Below, piece after piece: positions 27,703 through 36,324 of a DNA stretch of 64,000 nt. A model generated the notes under the pieces. The model worked only from the letters and a program-made list of their open reading frames with translations. It had not been told where the DNA came from and made no database searches. The translations under genes were made by a program, and so were the position numbers. The stretch lies in NCBI RefSeq assembly GCF_030160715.1, contig NZ_BSOW01000017.1:124001-188000 (forward strand), read 5' to 3'. This stretch comes from Bradyrhizobium iriomotense. GTDB taxonomy: Bacteria > Pseudomonadota > Alphaproteobacteria > Rhizobiales > Xanthobacteraceae. The first letter of the stretch is position 1. Every line of letters starts with the position of its first letter.

Positions 27703-27813
27703 GGGAATGTCCCCTTCTGAGCGTTGCGGTTTTTCCGCTTTCAATTGCGGCGCGAATGTTCTCCCGCTTCGCTCAGAAGGCAAGACCTTCTTTGGTCACG
27801 CGCGCTTTCCAGA

Positions 27814-28953
27814 TCACGCAAATTTATTTGGGTTGATGAGGAATTTTTCGCCGGTCGCGCGTTTGGCATACACCGCAATATTGGCCGGATCGAGCACCTC
27901 GGGGAGCGACACGACCTTGGTGTAGTGGCTGGCGAACGTCGTCTTCAATTCGCTCGCGACGCGCTGGCGCAGCCGTCCGATCTCGGCCGGCCCGATCTTC
28001 TGGAGGAACGGGGTCAACAGCCAGCCGCCGACTCCCCAGGCCATGCCGAAGCCGGGCGGCAGCTCGATCGGCCGCGTGTCGAGCATGCCGTAGACATAGA
28101 CCTGCTTGTGCACGCTGGAGCCGTAGCGGCTGTACTCCTTGGCGGTCTTGTTGATCGCGACTTCCATGCACCTGAGGATGTTGCCGGCAAGCCTGCCGCC
28201 ACTGATGGCATCGAAGGCGATGGTGGCGCCGGTCTCGACCAGCGCATTGGTGAGATCGTCGAGGAAGCTCGGCGCGGTGGAATCGACGACGTATTTGGCG
28301 CCGATCTTGTGCAGGATGTCGGCCTGCTCCTTGCTGCGCACGATGTTGACGAGCGGGATGCCGTCCTTGATGCAGATCTTGTTCAGCATCTGCCCGAGAT
28401 TGGAAGCGGCCGCCGTGTGCACCAGCGCCTTGTGGCCCTCGCGCTTCATCGTCTCGGTCATGCCGAGCGCGGTGAGCGGATTGACGAACCAGGACGCGCC
28501 CTCCGCCGCAGTCGTACCCTCGGGCAACGGCTGGCAGTCCCTCGCCTTCAGGGTTCGGTACTGCGCGTACATCGCGCCGCCGATCATCGAGACCGTCTTG
28601 CCCAGCAGCGCTTTTGCAGCATCGGACGAGCCGGTCCTCATGACGACACCGGCGCCTTCATTGCCGACCGGCAGGGACTGGTCGAGCCGGGCGCCCATCG
28701 CCTGCATCGCGCCCTCCGGCACCTTCGCGGTGATGACGGGGGCATCCTTGGTGCCCGACGCCTTCGCGGTGCTCATGTCGGCGGCACCAACCAAAAGCCC
28801 GAGGTCGGACGGATTGATCGGCGTCGCCTCGACGCGGACGACGACCTCGTCCGCGGCAGGCTCGGGGGTCGGCACATCGACGAGCGAGATTTCAAGCTCG
28901 CCGCTCTTCTTGATCAGAGAACGCAACTGAAGTCCGTTTCTGCCATCGCTCAT
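27814..28953 (-). CDS. medium-chain dehydrogenase/reductase, quinone-reductase-like
   Basis: 379 residues; GGGGAGG precedes the ATG. The N-terminal GroES-like domain has EVVVRVEATPINPSDLG and GNEGAGVV; the Rossmann domain has HTAAASNLGQML and GAKYVVDST, then FDAISGGRLAGNIL. The catalytic-zinc cysteines of alcohol dehydrogenases are missing, as in the zeta-crystallin branch. Predicted NADPH-dependent reductase of quinones or enones. Stands 40 bp downstream of eno on the same strand and may share its transcript. Confidence 0.85.
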   Translation of the reverse strand: MSDGRNGLQLRSLIKKSGELEISLVDVPTPEPAADEVVVRVEATPINPSDLGLLVGAADMSTAKASGTKDAPVITAKVPEGAMQAMGARLDQSLPVGNEGAGVVMRTGSSDAAKALLGKTVSMIGGAMYAQYRTLKARDCQPLPEGTTAAEGASWFVNPLTALGMTETMKREGHKALVHTAAASNLGQMLNKICIKDGIPLVNIVRSKEQADILHKIGAKYVVDSTAPSFLDDLTNALVETGATIAFDAISGGRLAGNILRCMEVAINKTAKEYSRYGSSVHKQVYVYGMLDTRPIELPPGFGMAWGVGGWLLTPFLQKIGPAEIGRLRQRVASELKTTFASHYTKVVSLPEVLDPANIAVYAKRATGEKFLINPNKFA

Positions 28954-28993
28954 GTCGACCTCCCCTTTTTCTGCTCGTTGGTCTGTTCGTTGC

Positions 28994-30277
28994 TTACGCC
29001 AGCGCCTTCAGCGCCGCCTTGCCGGGATAGACGGCCTGCTTGCCGAGCTGCTGCTCGATGCGCAGGAGCTGGTTGTATTTGGCAGTGCGATCGGAACGCG
29101 CAAGGGAGCCGGTTTTGATCTGGCCGCAATTGGTGGCGACCGCGAGATCGGCGATGGTGGAATCTTCGGTCTCGCCGGAGCGGTGCGACATGACGGAGGT
29201 GTAGCCGGCCTTGTGCGCCATCTCGACGGCGGCGAGCGTCTCGGTCAGCGTGCCGATCTGGTTGACCTTGATCAGGATCGAATTGGCCCGGCCCGCCTTG
29301 ATGCCCTCTGACAGGCGCTTGACGTTGGTGACGAAGAGATCGTCGCCGACGAGCTGGCACTTCTTGCCGATCAGATCGGTCAGCTCCTTCCAGCCGTCCA
29401 TGTCGTCCTCCGACATGCCGTCCTCGATCGTCACGATCGGATAGCGCGCAACGAGATCGGCGAGATACTTGGCCTGCTCGGAGATCGAGCGGGTCTTGCC
29501 CTCGCCTTCATAGACGTATTTGCCGCCCTTGAAGAACTCGGTCGAGGCGCAGTCGAGCCCGAGCACCACGTCGGAGCCCGCCTTGAAGCCGGCCTTGCCG
29601 ATCGCGTTCATGACGAATTCGAGCGCGGCATCGGCCGACGGCAGGTTCGGCGCAAAGCCGCCTTCATCACCGACATTGGTGTTGTGGCCGGCCTTCTTCA
29701 GTTCGGACTTCAGCGTGTGGAAGACTTCCGCGCCATAGCGCAGGCCTTCGGCGAAGCTCGTGGCGCCGACCGGCAGGATCATGAACTCCTGGAAGTCGAT
29801 CGGGTTGTCGGCGTGCACGCCGCCATTGATGATGTTCATCATCGGCACCGGCAGGACCCGCGCCGAAGTGCCGCCGACATAGCGATAGAGCGGCATGTCG
29901 AGCGATTGCGCGGCCGCCTTGGCGCAGGCCAGCGACACGCCGAGAATGGCGTTGGCGCCAAGACGGCTCTTGTTCGGCGTGCCGTCGAGATCGATCATGA
30001 TCTGGTCGATCTGGACCTGGTGCTCGACGTCCATGCCGCTGAGCGCCTCATAGATCTCGCCGTTGACGGCGCCGACGGCCTTCGAGACGCCCTTGCCGAG
30101 ATAGCGGGTCTTGTCGGCGTCGCGCAGTTCCACCGCCTCATGGGCGCCGGTCGAGGCGCCCGAGGGCACCGCGGCGCGGCCGAGCGAGCCGTCTTCCAGC
30201 ACGACGTCGACCTCGACGGTGGGATTGCCGCGGCTATCGAGAATTTCGCGGCCGATGATGTCGACAATAGCGGTCAT
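28994..30277 (-). CDS. eno: enolase
   Basis: 427 residues; interconverts 2-phosphoglycerate and PEP. Motifs are intact: EILDSRGNPTVEVD, SGASTGAHEAVELRD, substrate loop and metal ligands around VGDEGGFAPNL, GLDCASTEF, TIEDGMSEDD, LVGDDLFVTN, catalytic Lys in SILIKVNQIGTLTET and the signature SHRSGETEDS. Conserved neighbourhood with kdsA and pyrG upstream and ftsB/pdhA downstream, although separated by accessory genes. Confidence 0.97.
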   Translation of the reverse strand: MTAIVDIIGREILDSRGNPTVEVDVVLEDGSLGRAAVPSGASTGAHEAVELRDADKTRYLGKGVSKAVGAVNGEIYEALSGMDVEHQVQIDQIMIDLDGTPNKSRLGANAILGVSLACAKAAAQSLDMPLYRYVGGTSARVLPVPMMNIINGGVHADNPIDFQEFMILPVGATSFAEGLRYGAEVFHTLKSELKKAGHNTNVGDEGGFAPNLPSADAALEFVMNAIGKAGFKAGSDVVLGLDCASTEFFKGGKYVYEGEGKTRSISEQAKYLADLVARYPIVTIEDGMSEDDMDGWKELTDLIGKKCQLVGDDLFVTNVKRLSEGIKAGRANSILIKVNQIGTLTETLAAVEMAHKAGYTSVMSHRSGETEDSTIADLAVATNCGQIKTGSLARSDRTAKYNQLLRIEQQLGKQAVYPGKAALKALA

Positions 30278-30452
30278 GATTGCGCTTCCGTTCGTTAGAG
30301 CTGGGTCGTTGCGGGGGCGTCATACACGGAGCGCAAGCAAATGTGAACGCTTGGGCCACCGCCTTCGACTGACGCCTGAGGAGCCTCAGACTAAGCTTGA
30401 GGCCACTGGGTCTGCGCGTCCATCCTCCATCCTAGACAGTCGGGGTAACGCC

Positions 30453-31430
30453 ATGAATCGCCGCCAGTTTCTCGCCTCCAGCGCCGTCCTCATCGCCGCC
30501 CGCCCAAGTTTTGCGCAGGAAGGCCCGTTCCGGACAAAATATTTCCCGATCAGCCCCGGTATCGGCCTGCACGACCTCACGCCTGCCCCCGACGGCACGA
30601 TCTGGTTCACCGCGCAAGGCAAGGGCATGCTGGGCAAGCTCGATCCGAAGGAAGGCTCGTTCAAGACCGTCAGCCTCGGCCAGGGCGCCGCGCCGCATGG
30701 CGTGACGATCGGCCCCGATGGCGCGCCCTGGATCACCGAGGGCGGCCAGAACGCGATCGCTCGGGTCGATCCCGGCGACCTCAAGGTCACCCTGTTCCGT
30801 CTCCCTGAAAAATTCGCCCAGGCCAATCTCAACACCGGTGTATTCGACAAGGCCGGCATCTACTGGTTCACCGGGCAGTCCGGCTACTACGGCCGGCTCG
30901 AGCCAAAGTCTGGCGAGATGACGGTGTTCAAGGCGCCGAAGGGCATCGGGCCCTATGGCATCACCGTGACGCCCAAAGGCGACATCTGGTACGCCTCGCT
31001 CGCCGGCAGCTATATCGCCAGGATCGATCTTGCGACCGGCAACGCCGGCGTCGTGCAGCCAACGACACCGAATGCCGGTTCACGTCGGGTGTGGTCGGAT
31101 TCAAAGAGCCGGATCTGGGTCAGCGAGTGGAACAGCGGGCACGTGTCGGTGCACGATCCCGCCGACGGTTCGTGGAAAACCTGGAAGTTGCCGGGCGAGC
31201 ATCCCCGCGCCTATGCGGTTTTCGTCGACGACAAGGACAAGGTGTGGCTGACCGATTTTTCCGCCAACGCCATCGTCCGCTTCGATCCCCTGACCGAGAA
31301 GTTCAACGTCGTCGCCAGCGACAAGCCGAATGCGAATGTCCGCCAGCTTGATGGCAGGCCGGGCGAGCTCTGGGGCTGCGAGTCCGGCAACGACCGCGTC
31401 GTCATGATCCAGACGCTCGCAACCGGTTGA
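30453..31430 (+). CDS. Tat-exported beta-propeller protein, Vgb/streptogramin lyase-like
   Basis: 325 residues from the ATG of MNRRQFLASSAVL, preceded by GGGGTAA; the longer open frame runs antisense through eno and is rejected. A twin-arginine-type signal ends near SFAQ. The mature part has repeating blades of the form DGTIWFTAQGKGMLGKLDP, DGAPWITEGGQNAIARVDP and GDIWYASLAGSYIARID, the virginiamycin B lyase/NHL-like propeller. Many family members are sensors or binding proteins rather than lyases, so no reaction is assigned. It is divergent from eno. Confidence 0.82.
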   Translation: MNRRQFLASSAVLIAARPSFAQEGPFRTKYFPISPGIGLHDLTPAPDGTIWFTAQGKGMLGKLDPKEGSFKTVSLGQGAAPHGVTIGPDGAPWITEGGQNAIARVDPGDLKVTLFRLPEKFAQANLNTGVFDKAGIYWFTGQSGYYGRLEPKSGEMTVFKAPKGIGPYGITVTPKGDIWYASLAGSYIARIDLATGNAGVVQPTTPNAGSRRVWSDSKSRIWVSEWNSGHVSVHDPADGSWKTWKLPGEHPRAYAVFVDDKDKVWLTDFSANAIVRFDPLTEKFNVVASDKPNANVRQLDGRPGELWGCESGNDRVVMIQTLATG

Positions 31431-31464
31431 CGGCAGCCGCAATTACGTCCATCCCGGCATCCTC

Positions 31465-31550
31465 TAGAGCGCGATGTTGATCGCGCTCTAGCTTTTCGAT
31501 TGAGCATGATCCTTTCGGAAAACCGGTGCCCACTTTTCCGGATCATGCTC
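31465..31550. repeat. GAGCATGATC palindromic repeat, copy 1
   Basis: It has two modules. The first is TAGAGCGCGA...TCGCGCTCTA. The second is GAGCATGATCCTTTCGGAAA...TTTTCCGGATCATGCTC, an inverted repeat. It ends 16 bases before the queF start codon, so it lies in the 5' untranslated region of queF. Other copies are at 32768 and 50608. Confidence 0.85.
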
Positions 31551-31565
31551 CAAAGGATGCAAGCG

Positions 31566-32018
31566 ATGGCGAAAAAACCTCTCCAGCTCGGCCGCGCGGT
31601 CGAATGGCCGCACACGCCGGAAGAAGCCCAGCTCGACCGCGTGCCCAATCCGCAAAAGGGCTCGGATTACCTGGTGCGTTTCACCGTGCCGGAATTCACC
31701 TCGATCTGCCCGGTCACGGGCCAGCCGGATTTCGCGCATCTCGTCATCGACTACGCACCAGCTGCGTGGCTGCTCGAGTCCAAGTCGCTCAAGCTCTATG
31801 TTGCGAGCTTCCGCAATCACGGCGCCTTCCACGAGGACTGCACCGTGATGATCGGCAAGCGCATCGCCTCTGAGATCAAGCCGAAATGGATCCGGATCGG
31901 CGGCTACTGGTATCCGCGCGGCGGCATCCCGATCGACGTGTTCTGGCAGACCGGCCGCGTGCCGAAGGGATTGTGGGTGCCGGAGCAAGGCGTGGCGCCG
32001 TATCGCGGGCGGGGTTAG
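31566..32018 (+). CDS. queF: NADPH-dependent 7-cyano-7-deazaguanine reductase
   Basis: 150 residues from the ATG of MAKKPLQLGRAVEW, with AAGGA upstream; the longer frame would translate the palindromic repeat. Reduces preQ0 to preQ1 in queuosine synthesis. The catalytic Cys is in FTSICPVTGQPDF; the QueF signature ESKSLKLYVASFRNHGAFHE follows, with Asp-Cys (EDC) after it. Short unimodular form of the T-fold family. No other queuosine genes are in the window. Confidence 0.93.
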   Translation: MAKKPLQLGRAVEWPHTPEEAQLDRVPNPQKGSDYLVRFTVPEFTSICPVTGQPDFAHLVIDYAPAAWLLESKSLKLYVASFRNHGAFHEDCTVMIGKRIASEIKPKWIRIGGYWYPRGGIPIDVFWQTGRVPKGLWVPEQGVAPYRGRG

Positions 32019-32071
32019 CAGGATTATTGGCAGCGGGTATCGTCCGTCGCGAGTTGCGCTGCTTGATCCTC

Positions 32072-32539
32072 TCAGGCCTCTCTCAGGGCGGGATCCGGCA
32101 AGGTCCAGACAGCTGTTGGAACATGATCGCCAGTGTCCGTTCGAGAACTTGTCGTCGATCCACGAACGAAGCCGGTCGAACGAAATAGAGCGTTTCCTGC
32201 CTCATTGCGCTCCTTTACCCTGGCGGAGGCGTGAGGAAAGCGCTGCATGAGCTCAGTAATCAGAAAGCGCCCAATGCCACGTCGCCAGTGGTCAGGATGG
32301 ACACACACTCTGATATCGTTATCGATGCTTCCGACGAAGCCGACAGGCCGTGCTTCCAGAATAGCGATGAAATAGTTGCGCCAGTGCAACTTCATATAGG
32401 TCCGCTGTTGCTGCGAAGTGATTTGAGCCTGTTGAAGGAACCACTTGCCGGTCTCTGGACCAGTACGCAAATCGCGCACAAATTCCCAATAGTCTTCAGT
32501 GCAAGGGACGAATTGCATTTGTCGTTGAGACAGGCGCAT
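32072..32539 (-). CDS. GNAT-family N-acetyltransferase
   Basis: 155 residues. The acetyl-CoA site is RVCVHPDHWRRGIGRFLI (beta4 plus the R-x2-G-x-G pyrophosphate loop), followed by the usual EAGNALFRSTGFVRG helix and strand. Start at MRLSQRQMQFVPCTEDYW gives a typical GNAT opening, but no convincing ribosome-binding site is visible; a Met seven residues later is an alternative. Base composition is lower in GC than the flanks. Substrate unknown. An 8-9 bp near-duplication lies across its stop codon. Confidence 0.78.
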   Translation of the reverse strand: MRLSQRQMQFVPCTEDYWEFVRDLRTGPETGKWFLQQAQITSQQQRTYMKLHWRNYFIAILEARPVGFVGSIDNDIRVCVHPDHWRRGIGRFLITELMQRFPHASARVKERNEAGNALFRSTGFVRGSTTSSRTDTGDHVPTAVWTLPDPALREA

Positions 32540-32767
32540 GACGAGAAGCGAAAGCTTGGACGAGCTCTTCAGAAAAAAGGAAGGTCAACTCGAGATTTAA
32601 TATTCTTGCCGTGTCAGCGAGGCGGCCCCGGCGGCATTCTGGAATTAGCGATGGATTTTGTCGCATAACCGAAAACACTTCAAGCAAATTCAGTTTGACC
32701 ATCACGCCAAAGGGACGAAAGACCTCGCCGCAGCTACGCCGCGACTGGCTCGTCTCAACGGGCCATT
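32540..32767. other. intergenic segment of lower GC, no supported gene
   Basis: Sequence upstream of the GNAT gene with lower GC than average. A 69-codon minus-strand open frame (32496-32705) overlaps the GNAT start out of frame and shows no recognisable features. No promoter motif stands out. Confidence 0.4.
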
Positions 32768-32870
32768 AGAGCATGATCCGGAAAAGTGTGAAGCGGTTTT
32801 CCGAAAAGATCATGCTCAAACAACAACCTAAAGCGCGATGATGATTCATCCCAATCTCATCGCGCTTTAG
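32768..32870. repeat. GAGCATGATC palindromic repeat, copy 2
   Basis: The GAGCATGATCCGGAAAAG...TTTTCCGAAAAGATCATGCTC module and the CTAAAGCGCGATGAT...ATCGCGCTTTAG module are both present, in the opposite order to copy 3. The element ends 5 bases before the chemoreceptor stop codon complement, so it forms that gene's 3' untranslated region. Confidence 0.85.
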
Positions 32871-32875
32871 GCGAC

Positions 32876-34969
32876 TTAGGCCACCGCCCGCACCCTGCTG
32901 ATGAAGCTGTCGACCTCCGTCGTGAGCAAGGTCGACTGGCTCGACAGGTTGGCGGCGGCCTGGAGCACACCCGCTGCGGCGCGGCCGGTCTCGTTGGCTG
33001 ATGAGGAGACGCTAGCGATGTTGCGCGTCACGGTGGAGGTCGCTTCCGCGGTGTGCTGCACCGTGCTCGCGATCTCCGCCGTCGCCTTGTTCTGCTCCTC
33101 GACGGCGGAGGCGATGACGCGGTTGATGCTCGATACCTCCTCGATGGTCTTGACGATGCCGTCGATCGCGGAGACCGCCTTCTGCGTCGCTTCCTGGATC
33201 TGGGTGATCTGGGTGCTGATCTCTTCGGTCGCCTTCGCGGTCTGCGAGGCCAGGTTCTTCACCTCACTCGCCACCACCGCAAAGCCCTTGCCGGATTCGC
33301 CGGCGCGCGCGGCTTCGATGGTCGCGTTGAGCGCGAGCAGGTTGGTCTGGCCCGCGATCGAGGTGATCAGGCCGATCACCTCGCCGATGCGGTCGGCGCC
33401 CTCGACGAGCGCGCGCACCGTGGTGTCGGTCTCCTTCACAGTATCGACCGCCTGCTCGGTGGCGCGCGTCGCCTGCTCGACCTGGCGGTTGATCTCGCGA
33501 ATGGAGGCGTTGAGCTCCTCGGCCGCCGCGGCGACGGTCTGCACGCCGCCGCCGACCTGGTCGGCGAGGTTCGAGGCCGAGCCGGCCTGATCCTGCGCCT
33601 GCGCCGCGGTGCCCGACATCGAGCGCGCGGTGGTCTCGAGTTCGTTCGAGGCTTCCGACAGCGTCTGCACCATTTGGCCGATGCGGCTCTCGAACTGCCT
33701 GACGAGGCCTGCGAGCTCCGAGGCCCGCTTCTCCTTGTCGGCGCGCTCGGCGGCCTGATCGCCCGAGAGGCGCTCGGCGTTGATCATGGCCTCCTTGAAC
33801 ACTTGCAAGGCGGCAGCCATGCGGCCGATCTCGTCGTTGCGGTCGAGGCCTGGAACTTCATTCGCGAAGTCGTGCGCTGCAAAGCGGGTCATGACGCCGG
33901 TGATGGCGCTCAGCGGACGCGTCACGCGGTTGCGTACCATGAGCAACCCGCCAATCATGAGTGCGATCGACACCGGCAGCAGCAGCCCGTACAGAATCAA
34001 GCCGAGCCGCGCCTGCGCGGCCCCCTCCTCGGCGCGCGCGATCATATCGACGAGCGCGGATTGGGTCACGCGGACGAGCTTCTCGGCACCGACGAGCTGG
34101 CGATCTCGATGTTCGATGCCGGTGACGCCGGCAGGCTCGCCCTTCAGAAGGCGCCCGGCCATCGTGTTGCGATCGTCGTAGAGTTGACCGGACATATCGG
34201 GTTCAGCGTCGCGGATTGCCTGCAACAGCGAGGGCGAGGCTGCGTTTGCACTGAGATCGCGGACGGTGCGCCAGGCCTGCTGTGAGCGGCCGCGCTGGTC
34301 AGCAAAATCGAACCCCTCGGAGATGGTCCAGGTCTTGCCCGCCATGATCGAGCTGAATTGCGACAGAATGGTTTGACCGACCGTATCGCGGGCAAGCCAG
34401 GAGGATTGCTTGATCAGCAGCAGTCGGTCCACCATGGGATCAATCAATATCATCGAAGCGTCAAGGTGAGCCGCGGCCTCGCTGACTGCATCCATATAGG
34501 CGGTGCTTGCCTTCGCCCAGCTCGGAAGAAGATCAGCGTCGCGCGCGGCCTTCTCCTGACGCAGGGCCCCCAGGACGCGCAGCCGCAGCCCCTCCAGCTG
34601 CTCCCAAATGGCGCGCATCTTTTGCAGGCGCTCCGACAGGCCGGACAGATCCACCTGTTCGGAGGTCTGCAAGGCCTGCGCGTGGGTCTTGACGGCAGCG
34701 CCCCGCCATTCCTGGATCTGGTTGACGATGCTGTCCGAAGCGACGGTGGCAGACGACAGGTTGCCCAACGTATCGCCGCGCTCGAGACGAAACGCCACGA
34801 GTGCATTCGTCATGTCGCGGCTGGCGACTGCAAGTGAAACGATGCGGTTGCCATCGGCAAAGCGGCCGACGGCCTGCTTCAGCCCGTGGGCGCAGATAAC
34901 AACAAGCACGACACCGAGGGAGCCGACCACGGCCCCCAGCACCCGGGCGACCGAACGTTGCTTTTGCAT
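32876..34969 (-). CDS. methyl-accepting chemotaxis protein
   Basis: 697 residues. Membrane helices at about 8-30 and 325-348 enclose a roughly 290-residue helical periplasmic sensor with no domain I can name. A HAMP domain follows (about 350-400) and a long cytoplasmic coiled coil. The hairpin tip GLITSIAGQTNLLALNATIEA is the conserved CheA/CheW contact. There is no CheR-binding pentapeptide at the C-terminus (ends SRVRAVA). A chemotactic receptor of unknown ligand; no che genes are nearby. The stop codon is duplicated in frame nine bases later. Confidence 0.92.
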   Translation of the reverse strand: MQKQRSVARVLGAVVGSLGVVLVVICAHGLKQAVGRFADGNRIVSLAVASRDMTNALVAFRLERGDTLGNLSSATVASDSIVNQIQEWRGAAVKTHAQALQTSEQVDLSGLSERLQKMRAIWEQLEGLRLRVLGALRQEKAARDADLLPSWAKASTAYMDAVSEAAAHLDASMILIDPMVDRLLLIKQSSWLARDTVGQTILSQFSSIMAGKTWTISEGFDFADQRGRSQQAWRTVRDLSANAASPSLLQAIRDAEPDMSGQLYDDRNTMAGRLLKGEPAGVTGIEHRDRQLVGAEKLVRVTQSALVDMIARAEEGAAQARLGLILYGLLLPVSIALMIGGLLMVRNRVTRPLSAITGVMTRFAAHDFANEVPGLDRNDEIGRMAAALQVFKEAMINAERLSGDQAAERADKEKRASELAGLVRQFESRIGQMVQTLSEASNELETTARSMSGTAAQAQDQAGSASNLADQVGGGVQTVAAAAEELNASIREINRQVEQATRATEQAVDTVKETDTTVRALVEGADRIGEVIGLITSIAGQTNLLALNATIEAARAGESGKGFAVVASEVKNLASQTAKATEEISTQITQIQEATQKAVSAIDGIVKTIEEVSSINRVIASAVEEQNKATAEIASTVQHTAEATSTVTRNIASVSSSANETGRAAAGVLQAAANLSSQSTLLTTEVDSFISRVRAVA

Positions 34970-35062
34970 CGAATGTTCCAGCGTGGTGATGCCGCAACCG
35001 GGCGGCTTGCCGGGACAATGGAACCTAAAAATGAGATTTGATTTAAATTTGAAAATCCATCA

Positions 35063-35082
35063 CCCCCGTAATTCTACGAGGG
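35063..35082 (-). terminator. candidate terminator after the MFS/kdsA unit
   Basis: On the minus strand CCCTCGT and ACGGGGG pair (one G-T wobble) around AGAATT and are followed by TGATGGATTTTC. It is about 33 bases past the transporter stop. Confidence 0.4.
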
Positions 35083-35115
35083 AAAGGGACGTTGCGGCAA
35101 CGAATTGCTAAGCCG

Positions 35116-36324
35116 TCAGGCCCGCGCATCCGCCGGCGCGCGCTGCCTGAGCAGCCGCGCACAGACCAGCCCCAGCACCACCATGATGCCAGCACTAGCG
35201 AACAGCGTCGGTCCCTTGCCGCCATGCGCAAGCCCGAAGCCATAGGCGAGCGGGCCGACGGTCTGGCCCATGAAGAAGAAGAACGAGTGCAGCGACAGCG
35301 CGGTGGCGCGCGCTTCGACCGACAGCTCGCTGGCAAAGACCTGAAGGCAGCCATGGGCCATGTAGAAGCCCCAACCCATCACCACGAGGTTGAGCGTCTG
35401 GATTTCCCAGCGCGGACCGAAGGCGACCGCGACGAGTTGCGAGGCCACCAGCACGGTGCCCGCGATCATCATGCCCTTGACGCCAAGCCACGGCAGAAGG
35501 CGCGACACCGTCATGGTGTAAAACAGCCCGCCGACCGCAAAGCCGGCGATGACGATGCCGGCAACGGACAGCGAGGTCTCGCCGAGGTCGAACAGGAACG
35601 AGGCGATGTAGGGAAACAGGCCGAGCACGCAGCAGCCTTCGATGAACACGGCCGAGTAGCACACCGGCGCGTTCGGATTGGTGAAGATGGTGCGATAGCC
35701 GGTCCTCAGCGCCGAAAGGCTCGTCTTCGGCGGATGTTTGATCTTGGCGCCGCGGAAGCCGGCCGCGACTGCAATCGAGGCCACGATGACCAGCACGCCG
35801 AGCACGGCCAGCACGCCGCGCCAGCCCAGGAAGTCGCCGATCAGGCCGGACGCAGATGCGCCCAGGAGGTTGCCGGTCATGGCGCCCGCGAGCGTGCGGC
35901 CGATCGCGATCTGCCGCTTCTCAGGTCCGACGAGATCGCTGGTCAGGCTCAGCGCAATCGGAAACACGCCGCCCGAGCCGACGCCGGCCAGGATACGGGT
36001 AGCAAACAGCAGCGGGAACGAGGTCGAGAGCGCGCCGAGGATGCTCGCGACGCCGAGCACCGCAAGGCAGCCAATCATCAATCGTGGCTTGCCGAAGAGA
36101 TCGGCGGCGGCGCCGATCAGCGGCTGGATGACCGCGAAGGTGAAAGCAAAGACTGCGGAGAAGCCTGCGGCGGTCGCGATGCTGACGCTGAAATCCTCGG
36201 CGATGTGCGGCAGCACCGGGTCGAGCGCCCGGGCCGAGAGCGCCGCCGCAAAGCTCGCGCCGGAGATGACGTAGAGAGCCGGCGGCAAGCCGTGATCGTG
36301 CGGCCGCGCCTCTCCTTGCGACAT
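35116..36324 (-). CDS. MFS transporter
   Basis: 402 residues from the ATG of MSQGEARPHDHG, which shares one base with the kdsA stop (TGATG). A longer frame extends into kdsA and is rejected. Twelve predicted membrane helices; the motif between helices 2 and 3 is AADLFGKPRLM, with RILAGVGSGGVFPIALSL in helix 4. Resembles drug:H+ or sugar-efflux type MFS proteins such as the NepI/AraJ group. The tight coupling to kdsA is unusual and gives no clear hint of substrate. Confidence 0.88.
   Translation of the reverse strand: MSQGEARPHDHGLPPALYVISGASFAAALSARALDPVLPHIAEDFSVSIATAAGFSAVFAFTFAVIQPLIGAAADLFGKPRLMIGCLAVLGVASILGALSTSFPLLFATRILAGVGSGGVFPIALSLTSDLVGPEKRQIAIGRTLAGAMTGNLLGASASGLIGDFLGWRGVLAVLGVLVIVASIAVAAGFRGAKIKHPPKTSLSALRTGYRTIFTNPNAPVCYSAVFIEGCCVLGLFPYIASFLFDLGETSLSVAGIVIAGFAVGGLFYTMTVSRLLPWLGVKGMMIAGTVLVASQLVAVAFGPRWEIQTLNLVVMGWGFYMAHGCLQVFASELSVEARATALSLHSFFFFMGQTVGPLAYGFGLAHGGKGPTLFASAGIMVVLGLVCARLLRQRAPADARA

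Noticed and set aside
28950..29360. Arg/Gln-rich minus-strand frame inside eno
   Set aside because: Alternative-frame shadow of enolase.
31431..31565. preQ1 riboswitch upstream of queF
   Set aside because: The region is almost entirely the interspersed palindrome; no preQ1 aptamer-like sequence is visible.
32231..32668. 145-codon plus-strand open frame opposite the GNAT gene
   Set aside because: The opposite strand encodes a clear acetyl-CoA-binding motif; this frame has none.
32496..32705. 69-codon minus-strand open frame upstream of the GNAT gene
   Set aside because: Overlaps the GNAT start out of frame by 44 bases and shows no motif; a frameshifted GNAT N-terminus was considered, but the GNAT frame is already complete.
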